Below, one piece after another: positions 1-9,999 of a stretch of DNA of 64,000 nucleotides. Each line of letters starts with the position of its first letter. The first letter of the stretch is position 1. The position numbers were made by a program, and so were the translations under genes. Source of the DNA: Sipunculus nudus (lineage: Eukaryota > Annelida > Sipuncula > Golfingiida > Sipunculidae); the NCBI GenBank assembly GCA_026874595.1, contig CM049317.1:36738401-36802400 (forward strand), read 5' to 3'. Below the pieces are notes generated by a model. The model saw only the letters and a program-made list of their open reading frames with translations. It did not search any database and had not been told where the DNA came from.

Positions 1-394
1 TAAAGACTCATTTGAGAATGATTTACCGTATCATCATTTAATTATCTATTTAATCTCACATTTTTTTAATCTTTTATAAAAGAAAAGTCCGACACAGGCT
101 GATTCCGTAGAATTAAGGTTATTCGTTCTGTTTATTTCCACGGTTTTATATCGTGGAGGCCAGCCACACTAATCAAAACACATTCAAAAAGAAAATATTA
201 CGGACCTCAAACCAAACAACGTTTTGCAGAGGGCGTTGTTTGCTGCTTCCGTGCAACTGAAACCAACTAGCTTGGGTTACATGGCTTGTCCGTGTTACGG
301 GTTCGTTAACATTCGCGCATGTACCATGTTTACTATCATCTTGTAGGTAAACACCCTAGAGGCGTTATGAAAAAAAAAAACTTAACATGATATA
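1..394. other. AT-rich sequence without recognised feature
   Basis: No open frame with recognisable similarity, no RNA gene and no clear repeat was seen. The stretch ends where similarity to block B begins. Confidence 0.5.
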
Positions 395-711
395 CCTATA
401 ATTCATTCATTTGTAAGCGGAACAAGCCGTAAATTACACACACTCTGGAAACTATTGAAAGTTCGTTTAAGGATACATGTGAGATATTTGTCTAAAAATA
501 TAAAAATGCAAAAAGAAAAAAAAAACAGGCGGAGAGGGGTTGTGTAACAGACAAAAATGAAGTGATCATCAGGAGAAATAAATCTTGAATAAATATGTGT
601 ATACATGTATATATGCATTTATGTAACGCTTTATATTTCAAACTTTCTTATTTGTAGCGTTTTAGGGTTGTTTTTCAGCCAACAACATAGAATGTCAACT
701 CCATACTCAGT
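395..711. repeat. Left end of block A (paralogue of 27.8-29.0 kb)
   Basis: This stretch matches two parts of block B. A sequence around 'AAGCCGTAAATTACAC' near 425 recurs near 27,820. The string around 'GAAGTGATCATCAGGAGAA' near 558 recurs near 28,840, followed in both by 'TTTGTAGCGTTTT' and 'CCAACAACAT'. Identity looks like 70-80% with small indels, so this is an old duplication. Similarity stops at about 711, where a retrotransposon 3' end begins. No coding potential was found in it. Confidence 0.7.
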
Positions 712-2395
712 ATAGAATAGAATAGAATAAGTTTATTCAGGAAAAGGCCTCTGGCCCAAAGTTCCAAAAAAAAAGAAACATTAACATAGTAACACATTAT
801 AAATATCAAATTGTCATTTTAACAAAATCTGAACAAATAATACGATAACAATATCCAATTATAAATCAGGTTATCAATCTACCATCAATGGTTCAAGGTT
901 AACACATAATACATTAATTATCCAATAATTGTTCTCTCCTTCTAAATGAATGATATACAAATGCTGCAACAGCTAGCTATCTCACATGTTTCATTTAAAT
1001 TAAAAAGTTTCTTTGAATTGTGTTCATTTGGTTCTACTAAGTCAGCTCTTAAGTACTTAACCCTCAGATCTACATACATAGGACATTCAAGCCTGAAGTG
1101 ACTTTCATCTTCTAGTACATTAAATCCTCTATTAAAAGAATACCTACAAATTCTTTCTTCTGTTGCTATTCCCTGATGTCTGCCAGTTTCAATGGATAAT
1201 TTATGATTTGAACATCGTAATTTGGCAAGTGCCTGTCTATGACCTTTGTTAGGAACACATAAAAAATATACTTCTCTCCTGTCAGCATTGATTTAAAAGA
1301 CCCATAGAAATCCAACTAATTACATTAATTTATATCCTCTTACCATTCTTGCATTGCTATATCCTTTAGTCTCTGTTTGAAATTTGTTTTTAAATTGTTG
1401 CTATTTCCCACAGACTGTGCTAACCAAATATAACCAAAGCCTGTTTTAAACAGTAATATTCTTATATGAATTGCCCAAGTTATTTTTCCCTGTTCATCTT
1501 GGGGAATCTTTTTTCTGTCATTTGTAATATCTTTAACCAGTACTTCATGCATTTTATTGAATAGGTTACAATTAGAGGATACCGTCCACAGTCTCCTAGT
1601 GCCGCTGAACCTGCAGTGTTTATTCCCACATTTAACACATACTTACAAAATTTAATGTGTACTCTTTCAATTATTTCTATTTTAGTAAACCCTCATAACT
1701 CGCTTCCATAAAACAGAATAGGTACTGCCAAGATATCATATAGATAAAACAAGTGATTCACGCTTAAATACTTACTTTTTTGTGGAAATTCTTTATAACA
1801 CATACAGCTTTGTATGCTTGCATAACCTGTTGTTTCTGTGTTTTTATTTAATGATAACCTGTTAGAAAAAAAAAACAATATCGAGATATTTGTAATGTGG
1901 AACAACATCAAGTTTTTTTCCTCCGATATACCATATTTCTACCTTTTTAGTGTACCACCTTTTCTAAAGACCATGATTTTAGTTTTATCCAGATTTATCT
2001 TCATTCCATATTTATTAGAGAAATCTTTTAAATGATCAATTTGCTTTTGAAGTCTACCAACTGTATCACTGAAATTAACAATACCATCTGCAAACATCAG
2101 TGTTAAAATATTTGGGAGATGTTCGTCTATATAAATTCCCTTACAATCTGAATATGCAAAGTATCGAAATATTCATTTATAAACAGAGAGAATAAAGCGG
2201 ACCAACCATAAAGCCTTGCCTTGTTCCCATCGTACAGTTAAAGTATTCAGATAACTCATTTCCTGCCAGCACAAATGATTTCATTTTCGAGTAAATGGAT
2301 TTAAAAAACTTAAAGCATTTTACCATTTATACCAGATACCATAAGTACATATCATAAAAAGTCTTGTTGTACACTGTCAAAAGCTGTTGAGAAGT

Positions 2396-2396
<1 letters not shown>

Positions 2397-2465
<69 letters not shown>
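2397..2465. repeat. (TA)n microsatellite inside the RT domain
   Basis: A 69-bp (TA)n tract lies between the reverse transcriptase blocks ending 'RFYC' and starting 'DFSTAFD' on the minus strand. Its length is a multiple of three and it encodes only Ile/Tyr, so the reading frame is preserved across it. Confidence 0.9.
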
Positions 2466-2468
<3 letters not shown>

Positions 2469-2724
2469 GTAAAACCTGTCTCCCCTTTTTAATAAATATT
2501 TTTGTACTAAAGCTTGCAATACAAAGGCATTATCTATGGTACTATATCCCTTCCTGTAGCCTGCTTGAGATTCACTTATTATATTTAAATCTTCTACATA
2601 AGTAGTTCTACATCATCTGCAACAGAACAAAATACATGATTAACAAGACTGTTTTCATATTTTTCTGAGATTAATGAAAACTGACCCTGGACACACCCCT
2701 ATTCACGTGATGTTGAATGTGTAA

Positions 2725-3030
2725 TTATAACCTTGTTCTATGTTGGTTTTGTGTACCTGTATTACCTTGGTTTGATTTTGGTGCCACTGGTGGGGGTCCG
2801 GGATTCATCTCTACATCACCACTACACAGTAGGAAGAGGGTGATAACTAGGGAAATCACCATGTAAACACGTACCGGTGAGCCGTAGACTGTCGACGTTG
2901 GTACCTTCCACCTTGGTTCCTTTCGTGGTCCTGGTCCGTACAGCCCTATACGTGCTCTGTAGGTTTCCAAGCTGACCCCCATTGCCAGTCTCGTTTCTGA
3001 CCCAGCAATAAAAAAAAAATTGGCAACCAA
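2725..3030 (-). pseudogene. ORF leader with 2A-like ribosome-skipping motif
   Basis: A 101-residue open frame at the 5' end of the non-LTR remnant. Residues ~53-69 are hydrophobic (VYMVISLVITLFLLC) and run directly into GDVEMNPGP at residues 71-79 (2794-2820 on the minus strand). This fits the D-x-E-x-N-P-G-P consensus of 2A oligopeptides, which make the ribosome skip the Gly-Pro bond. 2A-like motifs are known at the N-terminus of ORFs in some non-LTR retrotransposons of marine invertebrates and trypanosomes, sometimes overlapping a signal-like leader as here. The frame stops 22 residues after the motif and the endonuclease that should follow is absent, so the product cannot support transposition. 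Whether the 2A still works is untested. Confidence 0.75.
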
Positions 3031-3149
3031 ACTAATTTTTTAAAACAATGAATCGTTATCAAGCCATACAAGGCCATCAATCCTATTCCTTTTATGTGAT
3101 GGTAAACAACCGATTATCTTAACAAAAGGTTACGGATGACGATTTTACA

Positions 3150-3310
3150 CGCTGGTTCCTATAAAAGTGTGCAAATACACAGAGGGGAAGGGAATCTGGC
3201 GTAGCCAAGTGGTAAGGCCACCGACCGGAAATCGGAAGATCGTGGGTTCGATTCCCACCATCAGTGAACCAACTTTTCTGTGTAAACCAATTCCATATAT
3301 AAACAGTTAA
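3150..3310 (+). mobile_element. tRNA-derived SINE, copy 1
   Basis: The tRNA-like head has an A-box-like element (TAGCCAAGTGG, 3202-3212) and a perfect B box (GGTTCGATTCC, 3245-3255), 32 bases apart. It can fold a D arm (GCC/GGC), an anticodon stem (CCGA/TCGG) around loop CCGGAAA, and a T arm (GTGGG/CCCAC). The acceptor stem pairs poorly and position 33 is not U, so this is a SINE head and not a working tRNA gene. A leader 'GGTTCCTATAAAAGTGTGC' precedes it and is repeated 300 bp downstream. Confidence 0.75.
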
Positions 3311-3425
3311 CCAGCATGGCTATTCATACGTCTATAAATTATATATGCAGCACACCATATTAGGCCATTAGTTCTGCCTGCGGCATGCAAAGTCGATGTG
3401 CCGCCATATGTAGTGGGTGAAACTA

Positions 3426-3447
3426 TGACGTCACCAGATTGACGTCA
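3426..3447. promoter_or_regulatory. Two consensus CRE palindromes
   Basis: TGACGTCA occurs at 3426-3433 and again at 3440-3447, 14 bp apart, between the two SINE copies. This is the full palindromic binding site of CREB/ATF bZIP factors. No adjacent host gene is visible, so the function is unknown; it may come from the SINE or a host promoter. Confidence 0.5.
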
Positions 3448-3449
3448 CT

Positions 3450-3600
3450 TTGCTGGTTCCTATAAAAATGTGCAAATACACAGGGGAAGGGGATCTGATG
3501 AAGCCAAGTGGTAAGGCCACCAACGGGAAATCGGAAGATCTAGGGTTCGATTCCAACCGTCAGTGAACCGACTTTTCTATGTATACCATTTCCATCTCTT
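3450..3600 (+). mobile_element. tRNA-derived SINE, copy 2
   Basis: A second copy of the unit at 3150. It has the same leader (TCCTATAAAAATGTGC), the A-box-like AGCCAAGTGG at 3502-3511, a perfect B box GGTTCGATTCC at 3544-3554, and the same tail 'CAGTGAACCGACTTTTCT'. Here the 5' acceptor arm (TCTGATG) pairs better with the 3' arm (CGTCAGT) than in copy 1. It runs directly into a (TC)n(TA)n tract. Confidence 0.75.
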
Positions 3601-3606
3601 TCTCTC

Positions 3607-3702
<96 letters not shown>
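3601..3702. repeat. (TC)n-(TA)n compound microsatellite
   Basis: About 48 bp of TC followed by about 52 bp of TA. The predicted Leu/Ser and Ile/Tyr open frames across it are artefacts of the repeat. Confidence 0.95.
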
Positions 3703-3705
<3 letters not shown>

Positions 3706-4267
3706 TGAAAACTGGTCCAACGGACACCTTACTAAGGCGGACAACTGGCTATAACGGACAAGATAGTTGAGTCCCTTCAAAATTTCCTATATGTTATGTA
3801 TAATCGGAACCTCTAAAATGCGGACACCGAACTATTGCGGAAAACGGACAGCATATTTCAACTCAAACCATCATTCTAAGAGTAAATGAACCTGACAAAT
3901 GCGGACACGATACGCCATCTTGGCGGACACTGATCACTCGCCCCGGGAAACATCAACGGCCACCGGTGCTGTTGTTGTTCCCGGGACTGGAACACAAAGG
4001 ATTATGCAGACCCCAGTTGTTGCCTTAATGCGTGGCCGTGCTCACGTCACTGTGTAATGTGCTCATATGATAAACACAGCAAATATAAGCGGGAAACATC
4101 GTGTCACTTTCTTTCACGGTTGATAATTCACACGTTGCGCAGTTGCATATTTTTCGCTCGAACGTGAAGTGATTAAATTGATTAAACGGCTACCGATTAC
4201 CCATGCATCCCTGGTCTCACCACGCAATGTCTAACTGTAAAATTAGCCACTTCTTTGTAGTAGCAGG

Positions 4268-4270
<3 letters not shown>
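3703..4270 (+). mobile_element. pogo/Tigger-like terminus with CGGACA repeats
   Basis: The sequence starts CAGTGAAAACTGGTCC directly after a TA, as expected for a Tc1/mariner-superfamily element of pogo type inserted at TA. The first 230 bp hold seven copies of CGGACA (3721, 3738, 3755, 3821, 3845, 3902, 3924), which look like repeated transposase-binding sites. The rest is GC-richer and uncoded. No matching inverted terminus was found downstream; the next landmark is another (TA)n tract at 4271, so the element is probably truncated. The family call rests on the terminus style only. Confidence 0.55.

Positions 4271-4352
<82 letters not shown>
4271..4352. repeat. (TA)n microsatellite
   Basis: A TA dinucleotide run with a single register slip near 4321. 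Confidence 0.95.
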
Positions 4353-4357
<5 letters not shown>

Positions 4358-4880
4358 CGTCTAATCCTTTAGAAAACAAATAGAATAATAACCTCTAGAA
4401 TGGTAAGACGTGACCTAGAGAAAATGGGTTTGGACATCGAAGCTGAATGTAGAATGTTACTACCCCACTTCCTCAATTGCATAATAAAGGAATATCATTA
4501 CATATCTCTAATGTCGAAATGGCAGATGTTATGCAAATTAATCCTGGCTCCAAGATAACAAAACTTGCGTCCACAAAGCAAAAAATTAACAAGATTGTCG
4601 TTGACCTATCTTCACCCTCACACATAAGCCAGCCCCACTAAAAATCGATCTTTGCTCATTGGTCAACTTGCACGCCAATACGTCATGTTCATTACGGAAC
4701 AACACCTAATTTATTAATGTATTGCACAAACAAAACAATAATAAAGTACCTTCTTAGCAGAAACCGTGAATGATATAAAAACATCGGATTTTTTTTTAAA
4801 CTAGCGTTCAAATAGTTAAATATAAAAAAGATATCCCGGTATAACATTTCAGGTTCTACCAAATTCTTATACCTGTTTTC

Positions 4881-4882
<2 letters not shown>
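4353..4882. other. No recognised feature
   Basis: Only short frames and AT-rich spacer. A frame of about 50 codons at ~4400-4550 has no recognisable similarity. Confidence 0.5.

Positions 4883-4943
<61 letters not shown>
4883..4943. repeat. (TA)n microsatellite
   Basis: About 60 bp of TA dinucleotides. The open frame running through it on the minus strand is an artefact. Confidence 0.95.
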
Positions 4944-4947
<4 letters not shown>

Positions 4948-6375
4948 CACGTCGCGAAAGCCATACTTAAGTCAAATTCCTTATATAAAAGGATTTAAAT
5001 TAACCTAAATTTGTCAGTAAAATCTGGCAAAAAAAAGAAAAAAAAACAACTTGGCAAGCGAGATTCATATGGATGTCACTTTCTTTTTACTGATTATATG
5101 AAAGTAATTTGTACAGTTTTATAAGAGCTACGGTCTGCGAATAGAGCAACATAAAATTACATGTTAAATTAACTACATCATTGTTCAGACATTATCATAA
5201 TATGAAAACGAGGAGGGTAAATCACACGATACATAGTTAAAGAGTCAATGAAACATGCTATGCTCCTTTTATGCATTTTACCAGCATTTAACGCTCATAT
5301 TACTGTGTATTCGGGTATTTTCTTGCTCTAATTTGTAACTCCACTTCCTTATTCAGTGCTCATTATAACATTATTTGCTGGGTTTCGAAAACCCAAGGTT
5401 AATGGGTAATTAAGCTCGCGGTATTTAAACTTGGGTGCATAACGTTCATCCATATCACGCTGTCGTTGAGTTGACCATAAATCAATGGTAAGGGCTATCT
5501 CGCCCAGGATCAGATGCAGGGGATATAATGCAAAACACTTCCATTTATTATGGAATCTTTGGAATCTGAAATCGTATGGAATCACCTTTCTGCATGTCTC
5601 AGGTGCTTGATATACGTATAAGACAAAATTAGTTGGATTACCTTATAAAGTTTGTTGTCGGCGGACCGTTCGTCAACGTTGCCCTGTGAATTACCCTATT
5701 TTTGACTGCATCCGATTTCTTTCCCTCTATATTTTAGTACGTCAGGAGCAACTAGGCCTACATTTACGATGTGGCTGTTTTGTGTTTAAGCCTAACCCCT
5801 GTCCATTGGTTTTCTCGTCGAATGTTCATTATTCTGGTGTATATGGATACCATCTAAATCTTCAATCGATTTTCCAATTTGATCATAATTTATTATATAT
5901 TAAAGTATAAAATACTGTCATGTCGTACGTATACTTACGTTTCAGTTGAAATATTATGTTGATTATTAACATGTTAAAACAGTTAAGAGTACACAGTACT
6001 CAGATAATCAAATAAAATACAATGGTAGTTGTTTTATCTAATTGTAGAGAACAAAAAGCAAAGATTGTAGGAGGTACGATATAAACTTTTATATGGATGA
6101 GCCTATGTTGTTGAGCCTCTTATAAATAATTGAACCAGATAGTAAAAAAATGCTATGAAGTTCATCAAGGTACTTTGTTCAATATATCAGAAATGAATTT
6201 TCCCTGTTTTTGAATGATAAAAACCGACATGTTGAACAGTCCTTTCACGGGATGAAAGAGGAAGTTAAATATTATTGTTATTGTATGTTATACAGATACA
6301 GTTTCTACACCCGAAACCTGAACAATCTTGGTACATCCTTCCGGCCAGCAGAATATACGAGAATCAGTAACATAA
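4944..6375. other. AT-rich spacer
   Basis: No gene, RNA or repeat could be supported. Short frames at 5349-5585 and 5686-5910 have no recognisable motif. Confidence 0.5.
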
Positions 6376-6650
6376 AAGAAATTTAATTTCAATTAGTCGA
6401 TCATCACAACAAGTTTTAACAAGTTTTACTCGTACACATTATCAGAGCACAAAATAGTCTGAGGATTAGCTGTTGAGTTTCCCCCGCTTTGATAAGGTGG
6501 AGAAGGTAAAAATGCATGATAATAAGTAGATAACTTGAACGGTCGTAAAGCTATGTAACGAATTATATCCTGTTCCCGTGACCTATCACGATAATGTCTG
6601 AGGGGTAAGGGTTCCTCAACAGTGTGTATTGGTACGTATAATTAATTATT
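6376..6650 (-). pseudogene. Cys-rich (galaxin-like?) module, block A, decayed
   Basis: Minus-strand frames give 'NSTANPQTILCSDNVYE', then after a stop and a frame change 'KTCCDDRLIE'. These align with the modules at 9.2 kb (SNSTQNTVYSGNVYA...TCCGDLLIE) and 12.4 kb. Part of the region (~6460-6600) also matches 29,115-29,260 in block B. It is the lowest of four such modules in block A, all on the minus strand except the one at 12.4 kb. The stop in the middle shows decay, unless it marks an intron edge. The galaxin label rests on the CC-G-x-V spacing only. Confidence 0.4.
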
Positions 6651-7109
6651 GCCAATTAAAGGCAGCTTTTGAATAAAATGGCAGTATTATATCATTCGCT
6701 TCGAACAACATGCTATTTTATGTTGCCTTGCTGCTATATCGTAATCGTATTTAATATTTCCAAACTGCAATGATAAGCAATGAGTACTATTCTTTTAACA
6801 AATACAACAGGGAAGCCTTTTTGTTACGGCATATAATCTGTCACCAGTGACCCAATTGAATGTTAAATATACAAGTACTTTGCCTTAAATGCGAGTGTTT
6901 TTTTCTCTCCTTTGATGCGCATAATAGTGCCTACTGAAATATTTATATAGGCAGTACCAAAAAATCTGAGGCGAATAACATTGTTTAACAAGCTTATTAA
7001 AAACCTCCTGTCAGTTAAGAGATAACGCTGGGAATTTTTTTACACTATTTTCATTGTTTTCTTATAAGTTAACACATATCAATTTGATGTAATTTTAGGA
7101 TCATTGTTA

Positions 7110-7335
7110 ATTTCCCGTAGTAAATTTATCAGCATAACAAGCTATGTACTGAGTAGCAACTCCATATAGTTCCTTAGAAGGTATAATTCTGATTGACACA
7201 CTAAGTCATCTGGCAAACAATCTCTTTCCAGCCCAACATTTCCCTCGCATCCAAGCATTTCCAGTATTATGTAAAACGTTCGTATTTTGTGCCAGGATAC
7301 ATGGGTGTTTCAAGGGTAATTCATATAATTACAAG
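7110..7335 (-). pseudogene. Cys-rich module, block A, second copy type
   Basis: One of three related segments (7110-7335, 7785-8020, 29,890-30,140). On the minus strand its frames include 'CYADKFTTGN', matching 'CYAQTFTTQN' in block B. Frameshifts and a stop prevent a continuous product. It is separated from the 7.8-kb copy by a SINE, so this pair looks like a small tandem duplication later split by that insertion. Confidence 0.4.
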
Positions 7336-7371
7336 GGTATTTCATATAATTCTTTTCGTGCAGTAAATGTA

Positions 7372-7735
7372 TACCGGCTTCTGTGGCTTAGGGGTTGAGT
7401 ATAGGACATAAAGCCAGGAGATCGTGAGTTTAAATTTCAGCCCAGGCGGTGAGATATTTCACGGTCGGTCCCAACCCAGGGTGAGCGTCTGCAGGCTTAA
7501 TGGGAAGGCCGTGCCCAACGGCCGTGTTTTACTCACAAACGAGTGATCCTTTCGGGGGTTCCTCGGTGCTACGACCCAGCAATGGGGACGATTACGCACC
7601 CAGGGCCCGCAGGTGCAGTAGTCATCGAGCCTGGTTGACTCCAGGATATAAAAATGAGAGAAGCGTGTGTTACTGCCCTGTCACGTAGTCCGAAACTGGA
7701 ACGGATTTCTGCAGATGTACATATACGTAGTCAAG
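7372..7735 (+). mobile_element. tRNA-derived SINE (family 2), with head
   Basis: The head at 7374-7440 has an A-box-like TGGCTTAGGGG (7384-7394) and a degraded B box (GAGTTTAAATTTC, 7426-7438). The body at 7441-7730 includes 'TTTCACGGTCGG', 'CCCAGCAATGGGGACGATTA', 'GCAGTAGTCATCGAGCC' and 'CCAGGATATAAAA'. The same body recurs at 63.5-63.79 kb. The frame of 62 codons across it is a by-product of the higher GC content and not a gene. Confidence 0.75.
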
Positions 7736-7784
7736 TAAGTATTAAAAAATGGAGGCGGTTACCTCCACTAAAAAGTATTTGAGA

Positions 7785-8020
7785 AATAAGGTAAATGTTT
7801 AAGCATAACAAACTGTACTGGGTAGTCACTTCATTAAGTTCCACAGAAAGTATAGTTCTGAATGACACACAAATTCGTCTCCATTCAGTCCAAAATTTCC
7901 CTCGGCATCCCAGCATTTAAGTTAAGGAAACTTCGTATATAACATTTACGGTATTATGTAAAACGTCCGTATACGTATCCGTATCCATGGATTTTGTAAG
8001 GATAATATTGTTTATGAATA
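7785..8020 (-). pseudogene. Cys-rich module, block A, decayed
   Basis: On the minus strand the block starts '(N)AGMPRE', matching 'NDGMPRE' of the 30-kb module, and then drifts out of frame with in-frame stops after 'NYTFCGT'. It is the paralogue of 7110-7335 and 29,890-30,140. No continuous coding frame remains. Confidence 0.4.
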
Positions 8021-8800
8021 CACTATGCAATATTTCAATTTCGCGTTTTATAGAAGCACAGTCAGCGATAAAGGAAGCATTCGTACTACTGTTGGTTGAC
8101 ACAGGTGATTACCTTCAATAAGTAAAATGTTGGCCGATAAAGAAAAAAAGTGATAAGCGTTACTACAAAATAGGAAAAAAAAACAGTTAACCCTTGTAAC
8201 ACAACCGTAATGGACAGCACAAACAAACATTGTTACTACTTTAGGAACCCTTTCAAGATTTCCCGCTATTCACGACAATGGACTCTTTCATGGCCTAAAA
8301 GTTAAACCCTCCATCGCTAACGGACATTCAAATGACCGCCATGACCGGTTGCAGGACAAATACTTTATAATTGCGATTATGTTTCCTTCTCACAACTTAA
8401 AACTGATTTTATTATTTTAATATGGTAGCTTTATTGACAAAATTAAATACATTTCACTCAATTTACCACCAAAACGTGACGGTTCTTTCGGAGTACCAAT
8501 TAGGTTAGGCTTTCGTTCAAAGGCGATCCTCAGCGTTTATAATTTACCTGTTTGGTGATTTTTATGATCATTAATTGTTTAAATGATGAACCCGTAATTT
8601 CACGTTGAAGTCCTACATATTTGTGAATAAGTTCTGTCTCCCAGTGCATTTTGGATGTATTTACTCCTGTTTTTTTGTTCACTTTAAAATTCATTTTCTC
8701 ATGCTCCATGATGCTTTTTACATTTTTTTTCATTCTTGTCAGCTATATGTGTACTAGTTAATATAATTTAATAAGTCAATGGATTGGTTGCCATTTATTT
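8021..8800. other. AT-rich spacer within block A
   Basis: Nothing recognised. Weak local similarity to 30.2-30.8 kb is possible but could not be aligned by eye. Confidence 0.4.
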
Positions 8801-9099
8801 CCTCTTGCTTTTTTTTTAACAAACTGGAATAAAATACCATACATGTATTAATAGTAAACTGGACCAATTTATAAACCTTATCTATTGTTTCAATCGACTG
8901 GTACCATTCCTGTTTAACCATATCCCGGGACATGCCACATATGTAAACAGCAAGTTATATCACAGGAAGGAATCAAACTGTATTCTATAAATGTAATAAA
9001 TAAAAAAAAAACTTTCTTTTCTGGGAGATATGACCCCTAAACATTTGTAACCAACATGAAAGAAATTTCTAACAAGGAGGATAAGGGCAGGCAAGTCTC

Positions 9100-9400
9100 A
9101 CACTATACCGGCCGTTGCGAAGGAAGGATGTTTTCAATCAGTAGGTCACCACAACAAGTCCCCCTTGGTACATATGCGTAAACATTACCCGAGTACACAG
9201 TATTCTGAGTGCTGTTTGATGTAAAGGTTCCGCTATGATAATATTGAAAGCACCAGGTTTAGAGCCAAGGTAGGACATGGAAGCTTGTCCATACTGGAGT
9301 TAATACGTTTTATATGATTAATGTATGAAGGTTAAGAGCTGGAATACGGCGTTATGACTGCATTATGGGTATGTTGGATCTTTAATTAATAGGAGGATAA
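9100..9400 (-). pseudogene. Cys-rich (galaxin-like?) module, block A
   Basis: Minus-strand reading gives about 42 open codons. They contain 'GTFTSNSTQNTVYSGNVYA' (9177-9231) followed by 'VPRGTCCGDLLIEN'. The equivalent in block B differs at only two positions over this 57-nt stretch, both third-codon and silent, which argues the protein was once selected. The pattern Q-x(2)-[C/V/Y]-x-S-G-N-V-Y followed by CCG-D resembles galaxin-type repeats (CC-x-G-x-V ... CCG-x(3)-Y ... CC), with some Cys codons changed to Tyr or Val. Upstream on the same strand 'QSxxTPYSSS' at ~9330-9370 has a 1-nt deletion relative to the 34.4-kb copy. Galaxins are Cys-rich secreted matrix proteins; the assignment here is tentative. 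Confidence 0.45.
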
Positions 9401-9912
9401 ACCCGTCAGGATCATATCAGTTCTTGTTGAGCTACCTGTTTTGGTCTTATTTTTCTCATGTTCTGAATCGAATTTATTTTTGTATGTATTCGCATAAAAT
9501 ATGCAGCTTTAAATATGTATTTTGTTTGATCCCTGGTTGTGAAAGGCAGCCAACTTTGATGGACAAATAACCACTGCATAGTAAAATCGTTTGGTGTATA
9601 GTAGAATTGTTATTGTATTTATATGAACTGTTTGCAAAATAAAATCAGTGTTGTCAATGCGTTAAGAGTTAATCTTATTTTGATTTCGAAATAACCTTTG
9701 ACAGATCTGAACTTGTTGATTAAAATGGTAGGCTTTTACGAGCTAAAAATGCCCTGAATCCTAAAAATTTTTATATTTCCTTCCTGAATATCAATAACAA
9801 ACGGGTTTTAATCTTCTTTATGCTTCTCCTTATTTAAGTTTTCTCGCTTGATGCATTACTCAAGTTATCTATTTATTTGGGCACTTCTAATTTAAAATAG
9901 GCAACCTAGAAG

Positions 9913-9999
9913 ATGGAACGAGAAAATAACTTAGCTCGACGAGATTTAATTCTATTCTATTTAATTCCTCATTGGAACTGCAGTAAGGACATTAATGTG
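9913..9999 (+). other. Conserved short frame starting MERENN (paralogue at 32,029)
   Basis: A frame starting ATG with 'MERENNLARRD' here and 'MERENNLSRRD' in block B. It continues in phase through a 9-nt length difference to 'HWNCS' and 'NWNCC' respectively. One difference is silent, and the indel keeps frame. It might be a first exon or an upstream ORF of the duplicated gene. There is no known domain and the evidence is weak. Confidence 0.25.

Larger units (their letters stand above)
712..3030 (-). mobile_element. Non-LTR retrotransposon remnant (CR1/L2/Jockey-like) with 2A-type leader
   Basis: Read on the minus strand this is a decayed non-LTR retrotransposon. It begins with a short ORF carrying a hydrophobic leader and a 2A motif (2725-3030). 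The endonuclease region seems to be missing. Reverse transcriptase blocks follow in order: 'QAGYRKGYSTID' (~2530-2570), 'DFSTAFDSV' (~2370-2396), 'GTRQGFMVGPL' (~2198-2230), 'FADG' (2083-2094) and 'NLDKTKIMVF' (~1975-2005). C-terminal blocks typical of these elements come next: 'ALAKLRCSNHKLSIETGRH' (~1190-1245) and 'WLAQSVGNSNN' (~1395-1430). The 3' tail at ~712-735 is a TATTC pentanucleotide repeat, common at the 3' end of such insertions. Stops and frameshifts break the frame, and the second catalytic Asp of the FADD box is Gly. The element is dead. The clade is uncertain. Confidence 0.85.

Noticed and set aside
2387-2605. Open frames dominated by Ile-Tyr repeats (also at 3563, 4197, 4692, 26759, 39345, 40040, 53381)
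   Set aside because: They are translations of (TA)n microsatellites; only the non-repeat tails at 40.1 kb carried real similarity.
3196-3270. Functional tRNA gene
   Set aside because: The acceptor stem pairs poorly, base 33 is not U, and a second copy with shared flanks lies 300 bp away, so it is a SINE head.
7500-7688. 62-codon plus-strand frame as a gene
   Set aside because: It lies wholly inside the SINE body that recurs at 63.5 kb, where the frame is not kept.
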